From Arthrobacter sp. Y-9 (lineage in GTDB: Bacteria > Actinomycetota > Actinomycetes > Actinomycetales > Micrococcaceae): 64,000 nucleotides of DNA. The first letter of the stretch is position 1, and each line of letters begins with the position of its first letter. This document shows positions 1 through 8,372 of the stretch, one piece after another. The notes beneath the pieces are model-generated. The model saw only the letters and a program-made list of their open reading frames with translations. It did not search any database and was not told the DNA's origin. The stretch covers positions 2,418,001 to 2,482,000 of the forward strand of contig NZ_CP121463.1 of NCBI RefSeq assembly GCF_029690065.1. Reading direction: 5' to 3'. Position numbers and translations under genes: made by a program.

Positions 1-1
1 T

Positions 2-961
2 CTTCCCTGGCAGCGGGTCGGTCACCGGAGCCTCGTGGCGCGGGAGACCATCGCGGCCACCGTGGAGGCCCTTCGGGAGGAACTCGAAGCCGGCGGCGTC
101 GCGCTCCTGGCCGTGACGGGCGCTTCCAATGTCACTGGTGAGATCCTGCCGATCGCCGAGCTCGCCGCCCTGGCGCACGAGTACGGCGCCCGGATCGTCG
201 TGGACGCCGCCCAGCTGGCGCCGCACCGCCGGATCGACATCACCGCGCTCGACGTCGACTTCCTCGCCTTCTCCGGCCACAAGCTGTACGCGCCGTTCGG
301 CGCCGGAGTCCTGGTGGGCCGCGCCGATTGGCTCGACGCCGGCACTCCCCACCTGCTCGGCGGCGGCGCCGTGCGGGAGGCCCGCCTCGACTCGGTCGTG
401 TGGACCACCGGACCGGCCCGCCATGAGGGCGGCTCCCCCAACGTCCTCGGCGCGGCCACCCTCGCCCGGGCGACCCAGGTCCTGGTGTCCCTGGACCACG
501 ACTCCTGGCAGCAGCACGAGGCGGACATCCGCCGCCACCTGGAGGACGGCCTCGCCGCCCTGGACGGCGTCACCGTGCACCGGATCTTCAGCGATTCCAC
601 CGACTCGATCGGCGTGGTGAACTTCTCCGTCGAAGGTTACGACGCGGGCCTCGTCGCCGCGTACCTCTCCGCCGAGCACGGGGTGGGGCTCCGGGACGGC
701 AAGTTCTGCGCCCACCCGCTGCTCAAGCGGCTGGGTCTGCCCGCCGGATCGCTCCGGGCCAGCTTCGGTCTGGGATCCCGGCTCGAGGACGCCGAGCGTC
801 TCATCGAGGGGATCCGGCAGCTGCGCGAGCGCGGTCTCGGCTGGGACTACGTGGTCGACGCCGGACGCTGGGTCCCCGCGAACGATCAGCGCAGCTACCC
901 GCACTGGGCGCCGAACACCCCCGGCACGGCGGGCGCCGCGCCCTGCACCACCACGGACTGA
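2..961 (+). CDS. Class V aminotransferase / cysteine desulfurase-like PLP enzyme (5' partial)
   Basis: The reading frame is open from the window edge, so the N-terminus is missing and the first GTG at 35 need not be the true start. The protein belongs to the fold-type I PLP enzymes related to SufS/CsdA. The Schiff-base lysine is visible in the segment FSGHKLYAPFG (Lys codon at 281-283), with the preceding Asp-Ala-Ala-Gln cofactor segment (VVDAAQLAPHR) at about 204-237. The C-terminal small domain contains a cysteine in GLRDGKFCAHPLL, the position of the persulfide cysteine in desulfurases. Whether it is a desulfurase or another class V aminotransferase cannot be decided from the fragment. It ends before a strong hairpin terminator and is not obviously operonic with the next gene. 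Confidence 0.85.
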   Translation, partial: LPWQRVGHRSLVARETIAATVEALREELEAGGVALLAVTGASNVTGEILPIAELAALAHEYGARIVVDAAQLAPHRRIDITALDVDFLAFSGHKLYAPFGAGVLVGRADWLDAGTPHLLGGGAVREARLDSVVWTTGPARHEGGSPNVLGAATLARATQVLVSLDHDSWQQHEADIRRHLEDGLAALDGVTVHRIFSDSTDSIGVVNFSVEGYDAGLVAAYLSAEHGVGLRDGKFCAHPLLKRLGLPAGSLRASFGLGSRLEDAERLIEGIRQLRERGLGWDYVVDAGRWVPANDQRSYPHWAPNTPGTAGAAPCTTTD

Positions 962-981
962 TCCTCTGACGCGGCCCCTCC

Positions 982-1020
982 GGTCGCACAGGGGTCGGCG
1001 CGGCCGCCCCCTGTGCGACC
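982..1020 (+). terminator. Rho-independent-type terminator after the aminotransferase
   Basis: A perfect 13-bp inverted repeat (arms GGTCGCACAGGGG and its complement, 13-nt loop) begins 21 bases after the stop codon. It is not followed by a long T run, as is common in high-GC actinobacteria. Its right arm contains the GTG at 1013, which argues against that codon as the start of the next gene. Confidence 0.75.
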
Positions 1021-1081
1021 CTTAAACGGCAAGCCGTCCCCACGCACCGCGGGCGGATCCCGTCATGGTCCAGGAGTCAGC

Positions 1082-1858
1082 ATGTCAGCCCGTCACGTGT
1101 CGCCGCCCGGTGGTCCCCGCATGGACACCACCACTCGCCGGGAGATGGGCCGCGCCTTCGAACAGGGCGGGGAGCACTACGCTCAGGTCCGGCCCTCCTA
1201 TCCGGCGGAGTCCGCTGCCTGGTGTGTGCCTGATGGCGCGCGATCGGCCGTGGACCTGGGAGCCGGCACCGGGAAGTACACCGCGCTGCTCGTGGATCTC
1301 GGCCTGGACGTGACGGCGGTGGAGCCCTCCGCCGACATGCTGGCCCAGCTGCATGCGGAGCTCCCCGGCGTCGCGACCGTTCAGGGAACGGCGGAGGCCA
1401 CCGGCCTTCCTGCGGAGAGCGCCGATCTGATCGCGGTGGCCCAGGCCTGGCACTGGTTCGATCCTCTCGCCGCGAGTGCGGAGGCCCTCCGGGTCCTGCG
1501 GCCGGGCGGGACGCTCGCGCTGATCTGGAACCAGCTGGACACGTCCGTCCCCTGGGTGCACCGGCTGTCCCGCATCATGCATGCCGGCGACGTCATCAAG
1601 CCGCACTTCGTCCCCGCCGTCGGGCCGGGCTTCGGCGACCTCCAGGCCGCGGTGATCCCGTGGCAGGACCGGGTGACGCCGGAGGATCTCCTGGAGCTGA
1701 CCAAATCCCGGAGCTACTACCTGCGCGCGTCCGTGCCCACACGGGAGAAGGTCCTCGCCAACCTCGAGTGGTACCTCTACGAACATCTCGGCCATCATCC
1801 CGGGGAGGTCCTCACCCTCCCCTACCGCTGCTACGCCTGGAAGACCACGCGGCACTGA
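1082..1858 (+). CDS. Class I SAM-dependent methyltransferase
   Basis: A 258-residue Rossmann-fold methyltransferase of the Methyltransf_11/UbiE-like group. Motif I is visible as VDLGAGTGKYTALL and the acidic residue ending strand 2 as TAVEPSADM. The post-motif region has AQAWHWFDP and the late motif ALRVLRPGGTLALIWN. The start at ATG 1082 is preferred because AGGAG lies six bases upstream; an in-frame ATG at 1121 (MDTTTRREMG) is a good alternative, since homology to the family begins near it. The substrate is unknown. Close relatives are usually annotated only as class I methyltransferases acting on small molecules. The gene stands alone between a terminator and the regulated mntH promoter. 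Confidence 0.85.
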   Translation: MSARHVSPPGGPRMDTTTRREMGRAFEQGGEHYAQVRPSYPAESAAWCVPDGARSAVDLGAGTGKYTALLVDLGLDVTAVEPSADMLAQLHAELPGVATVQGTAEATGLPAESADLIAVAQAWHWFDPLAASAEALRVLRPGGTLALIWNQLDTSVPWVHRLSRIMHAGDVIKPHFVPAVGPGFGDLQAAVIPWQDRVTPEDLLELTKSRSYYLRASVPTREKVLANLEWYLYEHLGHHPGEVLTLPYRCYAWKTTRH

Positions 1859-1897
1859 CGGTCACACTTGCGCTGAAAGGCCTCCGACCCTAGAGTT

Positions 1898-1934
1898 TTA
1901 GGCAAGCCGAAATCATTTGGTTCGGCACACCTAA
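1898..1934 (+). promoter_or_regulatory. DtxR/MntR-type operator dyad upstream of mntH
   Basis: A large imperfect dyad has outer arms TTAGG...CCTAA and inner arms GCCGAA...TTCGGC, each pair separated by three bases (TTAGGcaaGCCGAA on the left, TTCGGCacaCCTAA on the right). TTAGG/CCTAA half-sites are the known recognition core of the DtxR/IdeR/MntR family. The element ends six bases before the mntH ribosome-binding sequence, so a bound repressor would cover the promoter or the start of the transcript. The DtxR-family gene two positions downstream is the natural candidate regulator. Confidence 0.75.
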
Positions 1935-1945
1935 GGGAGGATGAG

Positions 1946-3205
1946 ATGAAGACCGAGCTGTCCCCAGGAGTCGTCGCACCGCGTCGTGGCGCGGGAATCC
2001 TGCTGCTCGGGCCGGCCTTCGTCGCCGCCATCGCTTATGTGGACCCGGGCAATGTCGCGGCCAACCTCACCGCGGGTGCCCAGTTCGGCTACCTGCTGGT
2101 CTGGGTACTCGTCGCCGCCAACATCATGGCCGTGATGGTCCAGTACCAGTCCGCGAAGCTCGGGCTGGTCACCGGGCACTCCCTGCCGGAACTTCTGGGA
2201 CAGCGGTTCCCCACCTGGGGCCGGCGGCTGTTCTGGCTGCAGGCCGAGACGGTGGCCGTCGCCACGGATCTCGCGGAGGTGGTCGGCGGCGCCATCGCCC
2301 TCAACCTGCTGTTCGGCATTCCACTCCCCCTCGGCGGGATCATCATCGGCGCGGCGTCCATGGCCCTGCTCCTGATGCAGAACCGGCGGCGCCAGCGCAG
2401 CTTCGAGAACGCGATCATCGTGCTGCTCGCCGTCATCACCGCGGGCTTCCTGTGCGGCCTGATCGTGAGCCCACCCAGTGCCGGCGGGGTGCTGGGAGGC
2501 CTGGTGCCCCGCTTCCAGGGCACCGAGTCCGTGATGCTGGCCGCGAGCATGCTCGGCGCGACCGTCATGCCCCACGCGATCTACGTGCACTCCGCCCTCT
2601 CCCGGGACCGGCACCGCCCGCTGGGAGGCCCGGAACCGGACGACCGGGCTCTGAGCCGCCTCATCCGGGCCACCCGCTGGGATGTCGTCTCCGCGCTGGC
2701 GATCGCCGGCGCCGTGAACATCGGCATGCTCCTGCTCGCGGCCTCCGCCCTGAGCGGCCGGGAGGGCACCGACAGCATCGAGGGCGCCCATGCCGCCATC
2801 ACGACGACGCTGGGCCCGGTCATCGGCGCCGTGTTCGCCGTCGGGCTGCTCGCCTCAGGTCTCGCCTCCACCGCGGTCGGGTCCTATGCCGGCGCCACGA
2901 TCATGGGCGGCCTGCTCAAGGTGCAGATCCCGCTCCTGCTGCGCCGGGTCCTCACCCTCATCCCTGCCGTGATCATCCTGGCCGTCGGCATGGACCCCAC
3001 CCAGGTGCTGGTGCTGAGCCAGGTCGCGCTGAGCTTCGGCATCCCCTTCGCCCTGATCCCGCTCTACCTGCTCAGCCGGGACCGCCGCGTCATGGGGCGC
3101 CACGCGGACCATCCCGCGCTCCAGGTGGCGGCCGCCGTGAGCGCACTCCTCGTGATCGTCCTCAACGGGGTGCTGATCTGGCTGACCTTCGTCCCGGGCG
3201 GCTGA
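1946..3205 (+). CDS. mntH: Nramp-family divalent metal (Mn2+/H+) symporter MntH
   Basis: A 419-residue polytopic membrane protein with the Nramp hallmarks: the DPGN motif in transmembrane helix 1 (YVDPGNVAANLTAG, near residue 31) and the MPH motif in helix 6 (ATVMPHAIYVHS, near residue 208). About eleven hydrophobic segments are visible, the expected number for MntH. The family imports Mn2+ (also Fe2+ and other divalent metals) driven by protons. The start at ATG 1946 follows a strong AAGGGAGG sequence with five-base spacing; an ATG at 1941 is out of frame. Regulation by manganese through the DtxR-like dyad just upstream and the mntR gene just downstream is strongly suggested by the arrangement. 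Confidence 0.95.
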   Translation: MKTELSPGVVAPRRGAGILLLGPAFVAAIAYVDPGNVAANLTAGAQFGYLLVWVLVAANIMAVMVQYQSAKLGLVTGHSLPELLGQRFPTWGRRLFWLQAETVAVATDLAEVVGGAIALNLLFGIPLPLGGIIIGAASMALLLMQNRRRQRSFENAIIVLLAVITAGFLCGLIVSPPSAGGVLGGLVPRFQGTESVMLAASMLGATVMPHAIYVHSALSRDRHRPLGGPEPDDRALSRLIRATRWDVVSALAIAGAVNIGMLLLAASALSGREGTDSIEGAHAAITTTLGPVIGAVFAVGLLASGLASTAVGSYAGATIMGGLLKVQIPLLLRRVLTLIPAVIILAVGMDPTQVLVLSQVALSFGIPFALIPLYLLSRDRRVMGRHADHPALQVAAAVSALLVIVLNGVLIWLTFVPGG

Positions 3206-3267
3206 GGAAACGCGGCCCTGGCACGACGGCGGACGGTCACCACCCCGGCTCCGTCACCGGCCTCGAC

Positions 3268-3280
3268 TAAACTGGGGCCG
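3268..3280 (+). promoter_or_regulatory. -10 box giving a leaderless mntR transcript
   Basis: TAAACT at 3268-3273 fits the actinobacterial TANNNT -10 box and is followed after six bases by the GTG start at 3280. No ribosome-binding sequence precedes the start codon, so the messenger probably begins at the start codon itself. mntR would thus have its own promoter, independent of mntH. Confidence 0.6.
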
Positions 3281-3993
3281 TGAAGTCTGCCGTCGCCTCC
3301 TCCTCGATCGAGGACTACGTCAAGGTCATCTACTCGTTCACCGAGTGGCAGGACAAGCCCATCAGCAGCACCCAGCTGGCCCAGCGGCTGGGCGTGGCGA
3401 ACTCCTCGGTGTCCGAGATGGTGCGCAAACTCAAAGACCTCGGCCTGGTGGACCACAAACCCTACGGCGCCGTGACGCTCACGGCGGAGGGCCGGTCCCT
3501 CGCCCTCGCCGTCGTCCGGCGGCACCGCCTCATCGAGACATTCCTGGTCCGCGAACTCGGCTACGCCTGGGACGAGGTCCATGACGAGGCCGAGCTACTG
3601 GAACACGCCGTCTCCGAGACCTTCGTGGAGCGCCTCGCCGAGAAGCTCGGTCATCCGGACCGCGACCCCCACGGCGACCCCATCCCCACGGCCGACGGCA
3701 CCGTCGCGCTGCCCGAGGCCCGGCTCCTCTCCGAGCTGGATGAGGGGCACCACGGGCTCATCACCCGCATCAGCGACGACGACCCGGAGCTTCTGCGCTA
3801 TCTCAGCCGGGAGGGCGTGGACGTCGACGCCGTCGTCGAGGTCGGCGAACGCAAGCCGTTCAGCGGCGCGCTGCAGGTCCATGTCGCCCCTCCCGGCGGC
3901 CAGGAGGGCCACACCGCGGAACTGGGCGAGCAGGCGCTGCACGCCCTGTGGGTGGCGGACGACTCGCCGCACGAGGGCTGCATCCTCCCCTGA
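3280..3993 (+). CDS. mntR: DtxR/MntR-family metal-dependent transcriptional regulator
   Basis: A 237-residue protein with the DtxR-family architecture. An N-terminal winged helix (residues about 5-65; SSTQLAQRLGVANSSVSEMVRKLKDLGLV is the recognition region) is followed by a metal-binding/dimerisation helix domain rich in His, Glu and Asp (RRHRLIETFLVRELGYAWDEVHDEAELLEHAVSE). A C-terminal SH3/FeoA-like domain (about 165-215) follows. When metal-loaded, members of this family repress metal uptake genes. Its position right after mntH and the DtxR-type dyad before mntH make it the probable manganese sensor, although an iron-sensing IdeR role cannot be excluded. The GTG start is chosen because the -10 box lies six bases before it. 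Confidence 0.9.
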   Translation: MKSAVASSSIEDYVKVIYSFTEWQDKPISSTQLAQRLGVANSSVSEMVRKLKDLGLVDHKPYGAVTLTAEGRSLALAVVRRHRLIETFLVRELGYAWDEVHDEAELLEHAVSETFVERLAEKLGHPDRDPHGDPIPTADGTVALPEARLLSELDEGHHGLITRISDDDPELLRYLSREGVDVDAVVEVGERKPFSGALQVHVAPPGGQEGHTAELGEQALHALWVADDSPHEGCILP

Positions 3994-4051
3994 GAGTCCG
4001 CCCCTTCTCCGGAACGTTGCGGATCGCGGGGCATCGTGTTTGCATCCTTGC

Positions 4052-4801
4052 ATGAGCATCATCGATCCGGATGCCGCCGCTCGCGCCAGAGCGTCCAGGA
4101 CCCCGCAGGCCCGGGACCTCTGGCTGCCCGGCCTCACGCTGATCCTCGGCGCTTTCGTGACGGCGTACAGCATCACCGCGTTCGTGACCGTGCTCGACAC
4201 GGAGAACGAGGATCCCGAACCGTGGCAGTGGATCCTCCGCATCACGGCCCTGACCGTCGCCGCAGGAGCGACGATCCTGGGCCTGAACACCTGGGTCGCC
4301 CGCTCCGTGCGCAATCCCCGGCTGCCCGGATTCGGCGCGGCCCAGGCACTCGCCTGCGCCTCCGCCGCCTTCGGAACGGCCGTCGTGGCGCCCGCACCGG
4401 AGTGGTTCCGGGAACCGCGCATGATTCCCGGGACCTGGTGGCTGGGCGGGATCGCCCTGTTCCTGGGGATCCTGTCCGTGGTCTCCTGGGGCGCACGGGC
4501 CGCCGACCGGCGTCGTGAGGAGGAGACCCTGCGAACCGGGCGGCTGACCACAGGGGTGGTCACCAACCAGGGCTATGAGCGGTTCCACGAGTCCAGCCGG
4601 ATCCTGACGTCGGTCACCTACTCTTTCGAGGACCTCAACGGCACCCGCCGATTCGTCCGCCGTCCGGCCATGATCACCGCGGACGATCCCGTGGTCACCG
4701 GTGAACTCGTGGATGTCTGGTTCGACCCCGCCCGGCCGGATCACCTCAAGTCGATCGCCATGCGACGGCGGCCCGCAGAACGGCGGCAGGCCGCACGCTG
4801 A
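4052..4801 (+). CDS. DUF3592-like membrane protein
   Basis: A 249-residue protein with four predicted membrane helices (around residues 25-48, 60-82, 92-110 and 128-146). They are followed by a soluble C-terminal segment whose pattern (TTGVVTNQGY ... TSVTYSFEDLNG ... GELVDVWFDPARPD) resembles DUF3592, where a beta-rich domain lies next to membrane helices. The function is unknown. The ATG at 4052 is chosen because the reading frame upstream of it has the composition of the mntR 3' end in another frame. There is no convincing ribosome-binding sequence; transcription may begin close to the start codon. Confidence 0.75.
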   Translation: MSIIDPDAAARARASRTPQARDLWLPGLTLILGAFVTAYSITAFVTVLDTENEDPEPWQWILRITALTVAAGATILGLNTWVARSVRNPRLPGFGAAQALACASAAFGTAVVAPAPEWFREPRMIPGTWWLGGIALFLGILSVVSWGARAADRRREEETLRTGRLTTGVVTNQGYERFHESSRILTSVTYSFEDLNGTRRFVRRPAMITADDPVVTGELVDVWFDPARPDHLKSIAMRRRPAERRQAAR

Positions 4802-4864
4802 CACAGCACGGCCGGACACCGCACCCGGGCCGGTCGTTCCAGGCCCCGAGAGTAAGGAGATTTC

Positions 4865-5410
4865 ATGGAAGACCAGAACAGCGCTCGGCAGGATCCGACC
4901 ACTTCGCAGGATCCGGCCGCCTCACAAGAGCCCAGTGGCGGCGCCCCGGTGACGGACCTCCGCTTCGAGGTCTTCGGGTTCATCGCGCGGCCCGTCGCGG
5001 AAGTCTATGAGGCGGTGGCGGATCCGGCCATCCTGAGTGAGTACTTCACCACCGGCGGCGCGGTGGGCCGCCTCGAGACCGGCGCCACCGTCCGGTGGGA
5101 CTTCGCGGACTTCCCGGGGGCCTTCCCCGTCACGGTCCTCCGGGCCGAGCCGAGTGAGGCGATCTCGCTGCGCTGGGGCGCCGCCCCGGGCACGTCCGTC
5201 GAGACGGACGGCACCGTGGTCGACTTCCTGTTCTCCTCCGTGGACGACGGCGCCCGCACCAAGGTCGTGGTGCGCGAGCGCGCGTGGAAGCCCACGGAGG
5301 ACGGCGCCACGGCGGCCTTCGGCAACTGCATGGGCTGGACCGGAATGCTCGCCGCGATGAAGGCCTGGCTGGAACACGGAGTCCGCCTCCGGGACGGTTT
5401 CTACCGCTGA
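4865..5410 (+). CDS. SRPBCC (AHSA1/Aha1 C-terminal-like) domain protein
   Basis: A 181-residue cytoplasmic protein. After a Gln/Asp/Ser-rich N-terminal tail of about 30 residues it shows the AHSA1/START-like helix-grip pattern: FIARPVAEVYEAVADPAILSEYFT, then VRWDFADFPGAFPV, ISLRWG and a C-terminal helix GMLAAMKAWLEHGVRLR. Such domains bind hydrophobic ligands and often occur as small stress-related proteins; no specific substrate can be named. The start is supported by AAGGAG seven bases upstream. The gene lies 50 bp before the penicillin-binding protein gene, and any functional link is unproven. Confidence 0.85.
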   Translation: MEDQNSARQDPTTSQDPAASQEPSGGAPVTDLRFEVFGFIARPVAEVYEAVADPAILSEYFTTGGAVGRLETGATVRWDFADFPGAFPVTVLRAEPSEAISLRWGAAPGTSVETDGTVVDFLFSSVDDGARTKVVVRERAWKPTEDGATAAFGNCMGWTGMLAAMKAWLEHGVRLRDGFYR

Positions 5411-5462
5411 AGCACGTCGACTTCTGAGCGGCCGTCCAGGCATTTCCGTTAGGCTCGAAGAG

Positions 5463-7673
5463 ATGAGCCCTGCGAGAAATGTCCTGAAGTCCGTGGCCGC
5501 AGTGGGTGGAAGACTCCTGGCCTTCGCCACCGTGAGCGCTGTGATCGGTGCGCTCCTGGTCGGTTTCCTGGCGCCTCTGGTGGCCGCCACGGATGCCGCC
5601 ACCAAGGGCTCGGTGGAGTTCTTCGACAGCCTGCCGGAGGAGCTCACCATCAACCCACCCGGGCAGGTGAGCAAGATCGTGGCCGCAGACGGCTCCCCGA
5701 TCGCCACCGTCTTCAGTGAGAACCGTCAGGACGTGACACTCAAGCAGGTCGCCCCGGACATGCGCAACGCGCTCGTGGCGGTCGAGGATTACCGCTACTA
5801 CGAACACGGCGGCATCGATCCGATGGGCATCATGCGCGCCCTGGTCAGCAACGCGTCGGGTGGCCGGCAGGGCGCCTCCACGCTGACCCAGCAATACGTG
5901 ACCAATGTCCTGAACGACAGCCGGACCGCCCGCGGCGACGCAGCCGACGTCGTGCTCAACGGCCAGAAGACCACCGGGGACAAGCTGCGCGAGATGAAGC
6001 TCGCCCTCGGTCTGGAGAAGCGCCTGAGCAAGGATCAGATCCTCCAGGGTTACCTCAACATCGTGGCGTTCAGCGGCAACGCGTACGGTGTCCAGGCCGC
6101 CAGCCAGTACTTCTTCTCGGTGGACGCCGCGAAGCTCAGCCTGCCGCAGGCCGCCCTGCTCGCCGGCCTGGTGAACGGCCCCGGCTACTACGACCCGATC
6201 GCCCACCCGGACCGCGCCGTCGAGCGCCGCAATCTGGTGCTGGACGCGATGCTCAAGCACGGCTACATCACCGCCAAGAAGCACGACGCCGCCGTCAAGA
6301 CCCCGCTCAAGCTGGCGGTGAAGCAGCCCCGCCAGGGCTGTGCTTACGCCGCGCAGTCGCCGTACTTCTGCGATTACGTGCTGCACCAGTTCCTGAACGA
6401 TCCCGCCTATGGCGCGACGCCGGACGAGCGCCTCAAGCTGCTGCAGCGCGGCGGTCTCACGATCCGCACCACGCTCGACCCGCGTCTGCAGGGTCCGGCG
6501 CAGCGCCAGGTCGACGCGACCACCGGCGCCAATCCGGACAAGTGGGGCGCCTCCCTGGTGACGATCCAGCCGGGCACGGGCAAGGTGGTCGCCATGGCAC
6601 AGAACTCCCGGATGCTCGCGAAACAGGGCTCCGGCTTCGTCACGGCGTACAACTTCAACGTGGACAAGACCGACGACGCCGGCCAGGCCCTGGGCGGCGT
6701 GGGCGGCATGCAGCCCGGCTCCACCATGAAGCCGGTGACGCTCGCCGCCTGGCTCGGTGAGGGCAAGTCGCCCGATCAGACGGTGGATGCCGCGCGCCGC
6801 GTCTATCCGCTGAACTTCCCGTGGAAGAGCACCTGCGGCCCCGTCGCGGGCGCGTACAACTCCCGGGAGATGGATAAGGGCGCAGCCCCGGACCTGCAGA
6901 ACGACACCCCCGGCTTCTACCGGCCCATGACCGTGCGGATGGGCATCTACTACTCCATCAACACGGCCACCTTCGCCTCGGCCGCCGGGCTGAACGATTT
7001 CTGCGACATCCAGCGTGCGGCCGACGCCCTGGGCATGCACGACGGCGCCGGGAAGGGCCAGAAGCTCCAGCTCAACACCCTCGGTAACCTCCTGGGCGGC
7101 GCCAATGTGGCCCCGCTGACCATGGCGAACGCCTTCGCGACCTTCGCGAGCAATGGCACGTACTGCACCCCCATCTCCATCACCCGTGTGGAGGACGGGA
7201 AGGGCAAACGCCTCGGAGGCCAGAGCCCGTCATGTAGGGCCGGCGCGATCACCCCCGAGGTGGCCAAACGAGCGACCAACGTGCTCCAGGACGTCCTCTC
7301 CAAGGGTTCCGGCCTCCTGATCCCGGACAAGGTCACCGCGCCGGCCGCGGCCAAGACCGGCACGAATCAGTACAACAACCAGACCTGGATCGTCGGCTAC
7401 ACGCGGGGTCTGGCCACGGCGTCCTTCTTCGGCGATCCGTTCAACGCGAGCGAATCGCGTCCGGGCACCAACGTGACGATCAACGGCCGCACCTACCCTG
7501 CGGTCGACGGCGCGGACATCGCCGGGCCGCAGTGGGCGCGGTACATGCAGGCCGTCTACGGCCTGTACGCTCACGGCCCGTTCGATCCGCCGACCCTGCC
7601 CCAGAAGGCCGCGCCGAAGAAAGCCGAGCAGAAGAAGCCGGACACGGCGAAGAAGGCCAAGCCACGGCGGTGA
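5463..7673 (+). CDS. Class A penicillin-binding protein (bifunctional transglycosylase/transpeptidase)
   Basis: A 736-residue membrane-anchored enzyme that polymerises lipid II and crosslinks peptidoglycan. An N-terminal membrane helix (about residues 18-40) precedes the GT51 domain, recognised by the catalytic-glutamate motif EDYRYYEHGG near residue 108 and the GASTLTQQYV segment. The penicillin-binding domain carries S420-T-M-K, S498-I-N and K631-T-G, the three active-site motifs in the correct order. The C-terminus is a Lys/Ala/Pro-rich tail (KKAEQKKPDTAKKAKPRR), common in actinobacterial PonA-type proteins. No PASTA domain is visible. The start ATG at 5463 gives an intact signal-anchor; the ribosome-binding sequence is weak (CGAAGAG). 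Confidence 0.93.
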   Translation: MSPARNVLKSVAAVGGRLLAFATVSAVIGALLVGFLAPLVAATDAATKGSVEFFDSLPEELTINPPGQVSKIVAADGSPIATVFSENRQDVTLKQVAPDMRNALVAVEDYRYYEHGGIDPMGIMRALVSNASGGRQGASTLTQQYVTNVLNDSRTARGDAADVVLNGQKTTGDKLREMKLALGLEKRLSKDQILQGYLNIVAFSGNAYGVQAASQYFFSVDAAKLSLPQAALLAGLVNGPGYYDPIAHPDRAVERRNLVLDAMLKHGYITAKKHDAAVKTPLKLAVKQPRQGCAYAAQSPYFCDYVLHQFLNDPAYGATPDERLKLLQRGGLTIRTTLDPRLQGPAQRQVDATTGANPDKWGASLVTIQPGTGKVVAMAQNSRMLAKQGSGFVTAYNFNVDKTDDAGQALGGVGGMQPGSTMKPVTLAAWLGEGKSPDQTVDAARRVYPLNFPWKSTCGPVAGAYNSREMDKGAAPDLQNDTPGFYRPMTVRMGIYYSINTATFASAAGLNDFCDIQRAADALGMHDGAGKGQKLQLNTLGNLLGGANVAPLTMANAFATFASNGTYCTPISITRVEDGKGKRLGGQSPSCRAGAITPEVAKRATNVLQDVLSKGSGLLIPDKVTAPAAAKTGTNQYNNQTWIVGYTRGLATASFFGDPFNASESRPGTNVTINGRTYPAVDGADIAGPQWARYMQAVYGLYAHGPFDPPTLPQKAAPKKAEQKKPDTAKKAKPRR

Positions 7674-7724
7674 GCGGTTCTCCAGTGGCATTCCAGTAGT
7701 TCTCTGAGGCCGTCCGCCGCCGGA

Positions 7725-7738
7725 TACGATGGGCGACG
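7725..7738 (+). promoter_or_regulatory. -10 box of a probable leaderless transcript
   Basis: TACGAT at 7725-7730 matches TANNNT and lies seven bases before GTG 7738. The in-frame ATG at 7729 overlaps the -10 box itself, so GTG 7738 is the more likely start of the following gene. Confidence 0.55.
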
Positions 7739-8304
7739 TGCGCCGTCTAGCCCGGATCCTCACTGAGGTCTTCTCCCCCACCGTCCTCGTCACCGCTTTC
7801 CTGCTGATCAGCTGTGCCGTGGCGGACGGCTGGCGCGGTCTGAGGTTCGGCCTGCTCGCCGCGGTCTTCACTGCGATCGGGCCGTTCCTCGGCATCGTCA
7901 TCGCGTCCCGGCGCGGGCGGCTCAGCGACCATCACGTGGGCGACCGCAAGCAGCGTCTGCCCGTGCTGATCGCCTCGCTCGGCTCGGCGGCGATCGGCTG
8001 GGCGGTTCTCCTTCTCCTGAACGCGCCGTGGTCCGCTGTGCTCGGCCTGCTCGGGGTGGCGCTCGGGATGATCGTGGTGGGAGCCGTCAACGCGTTCTGG
8101 AAGCTGAGCGTGCACACCGCCGTCGTCGTGTTCACCACCATGGCTCTGGTGACCGCCCTGGGGCCGTGGAGCGCTCCGCTCTTGCTCATCCCCGTCGCCG
8201 TCGGCTGGTCGCGGGTCCGTCTAGGCGACCACACTGTCGCCCAGGTGCTCGCCGGCGTCCCGGCCGGACTCCTCGTCTGGGGCGCCTACGCGCTCATGGC
8301 GTGA
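7738..8304 (+). CDS. PAP2-like membrane phosphatase family protein
   Basis: A 188-residue membrane protein with about six hydrophobic segments. Residues typical of the PAP2/type 2 phosphatidic acid phosphatase signature can be picked out: DRKQRLP in the first loop, S-V-H in KLSVHTAVVV, and S-R-x5-H in GWSRVRLGDHTVAQVLAG. This matches the KxxxxxxRP, SGH and SRxxxxxHxxxD blocks only loosely, since the first block is shortened and the SGH glycine is Val. The protein could dephosphorylate a lipid or polyprenyl phosphate, or be an inactive relative. It follows the penicillin-binding protein gene, but its own promoter and the lack of overlap suggest separate expression. Confidence 0.7.
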   Translation: MRRLARILTEVFSPTVLVTAFLLISCAVADGWRGLRFGLLAAVFTAIGPFLGIVIASRRGRLSDHHVGDRKQRLPVLIASLGSAAIGWAVLLLLNAPWSAVLGLLGVALGMIVVGAVNAFWKLSVHTAVVVFTTMALVTALGPWSAPLLLIPVAVGWSRVRLGDHTVAQVLAGVPAGLLVWGAYALMA

Positions 8305-8335
8305 AAGAGTCCTGAGCAACCACCCTGAAGACGGC

Positions 8336-8370
8336 GAAAGGCCCCGGATCGTGAAGATCCAGGGCCTTTC
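8336..8370. terminator. Bidirectional terminator between the PAP2-like gene and tmRNA
   Basis: The inverted repeat GAAAGGCCC ... GGGCCTTTC encloses a second pairing GGATC ... GATCC. It sits between two converging transcripts and ends three bases beyond the tmRNA 3' end, so it can stop both. Confidence 0.8.
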
Positions 8371-8372
8371 AA

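Noticed and set aside
1013-1081. Earlier GTG start for the methyltransferase
   Set aside because: The codon lies inside the right arm of a perfect terminator hairpin, and a ribosome-binding sequence supports ATG 1082.
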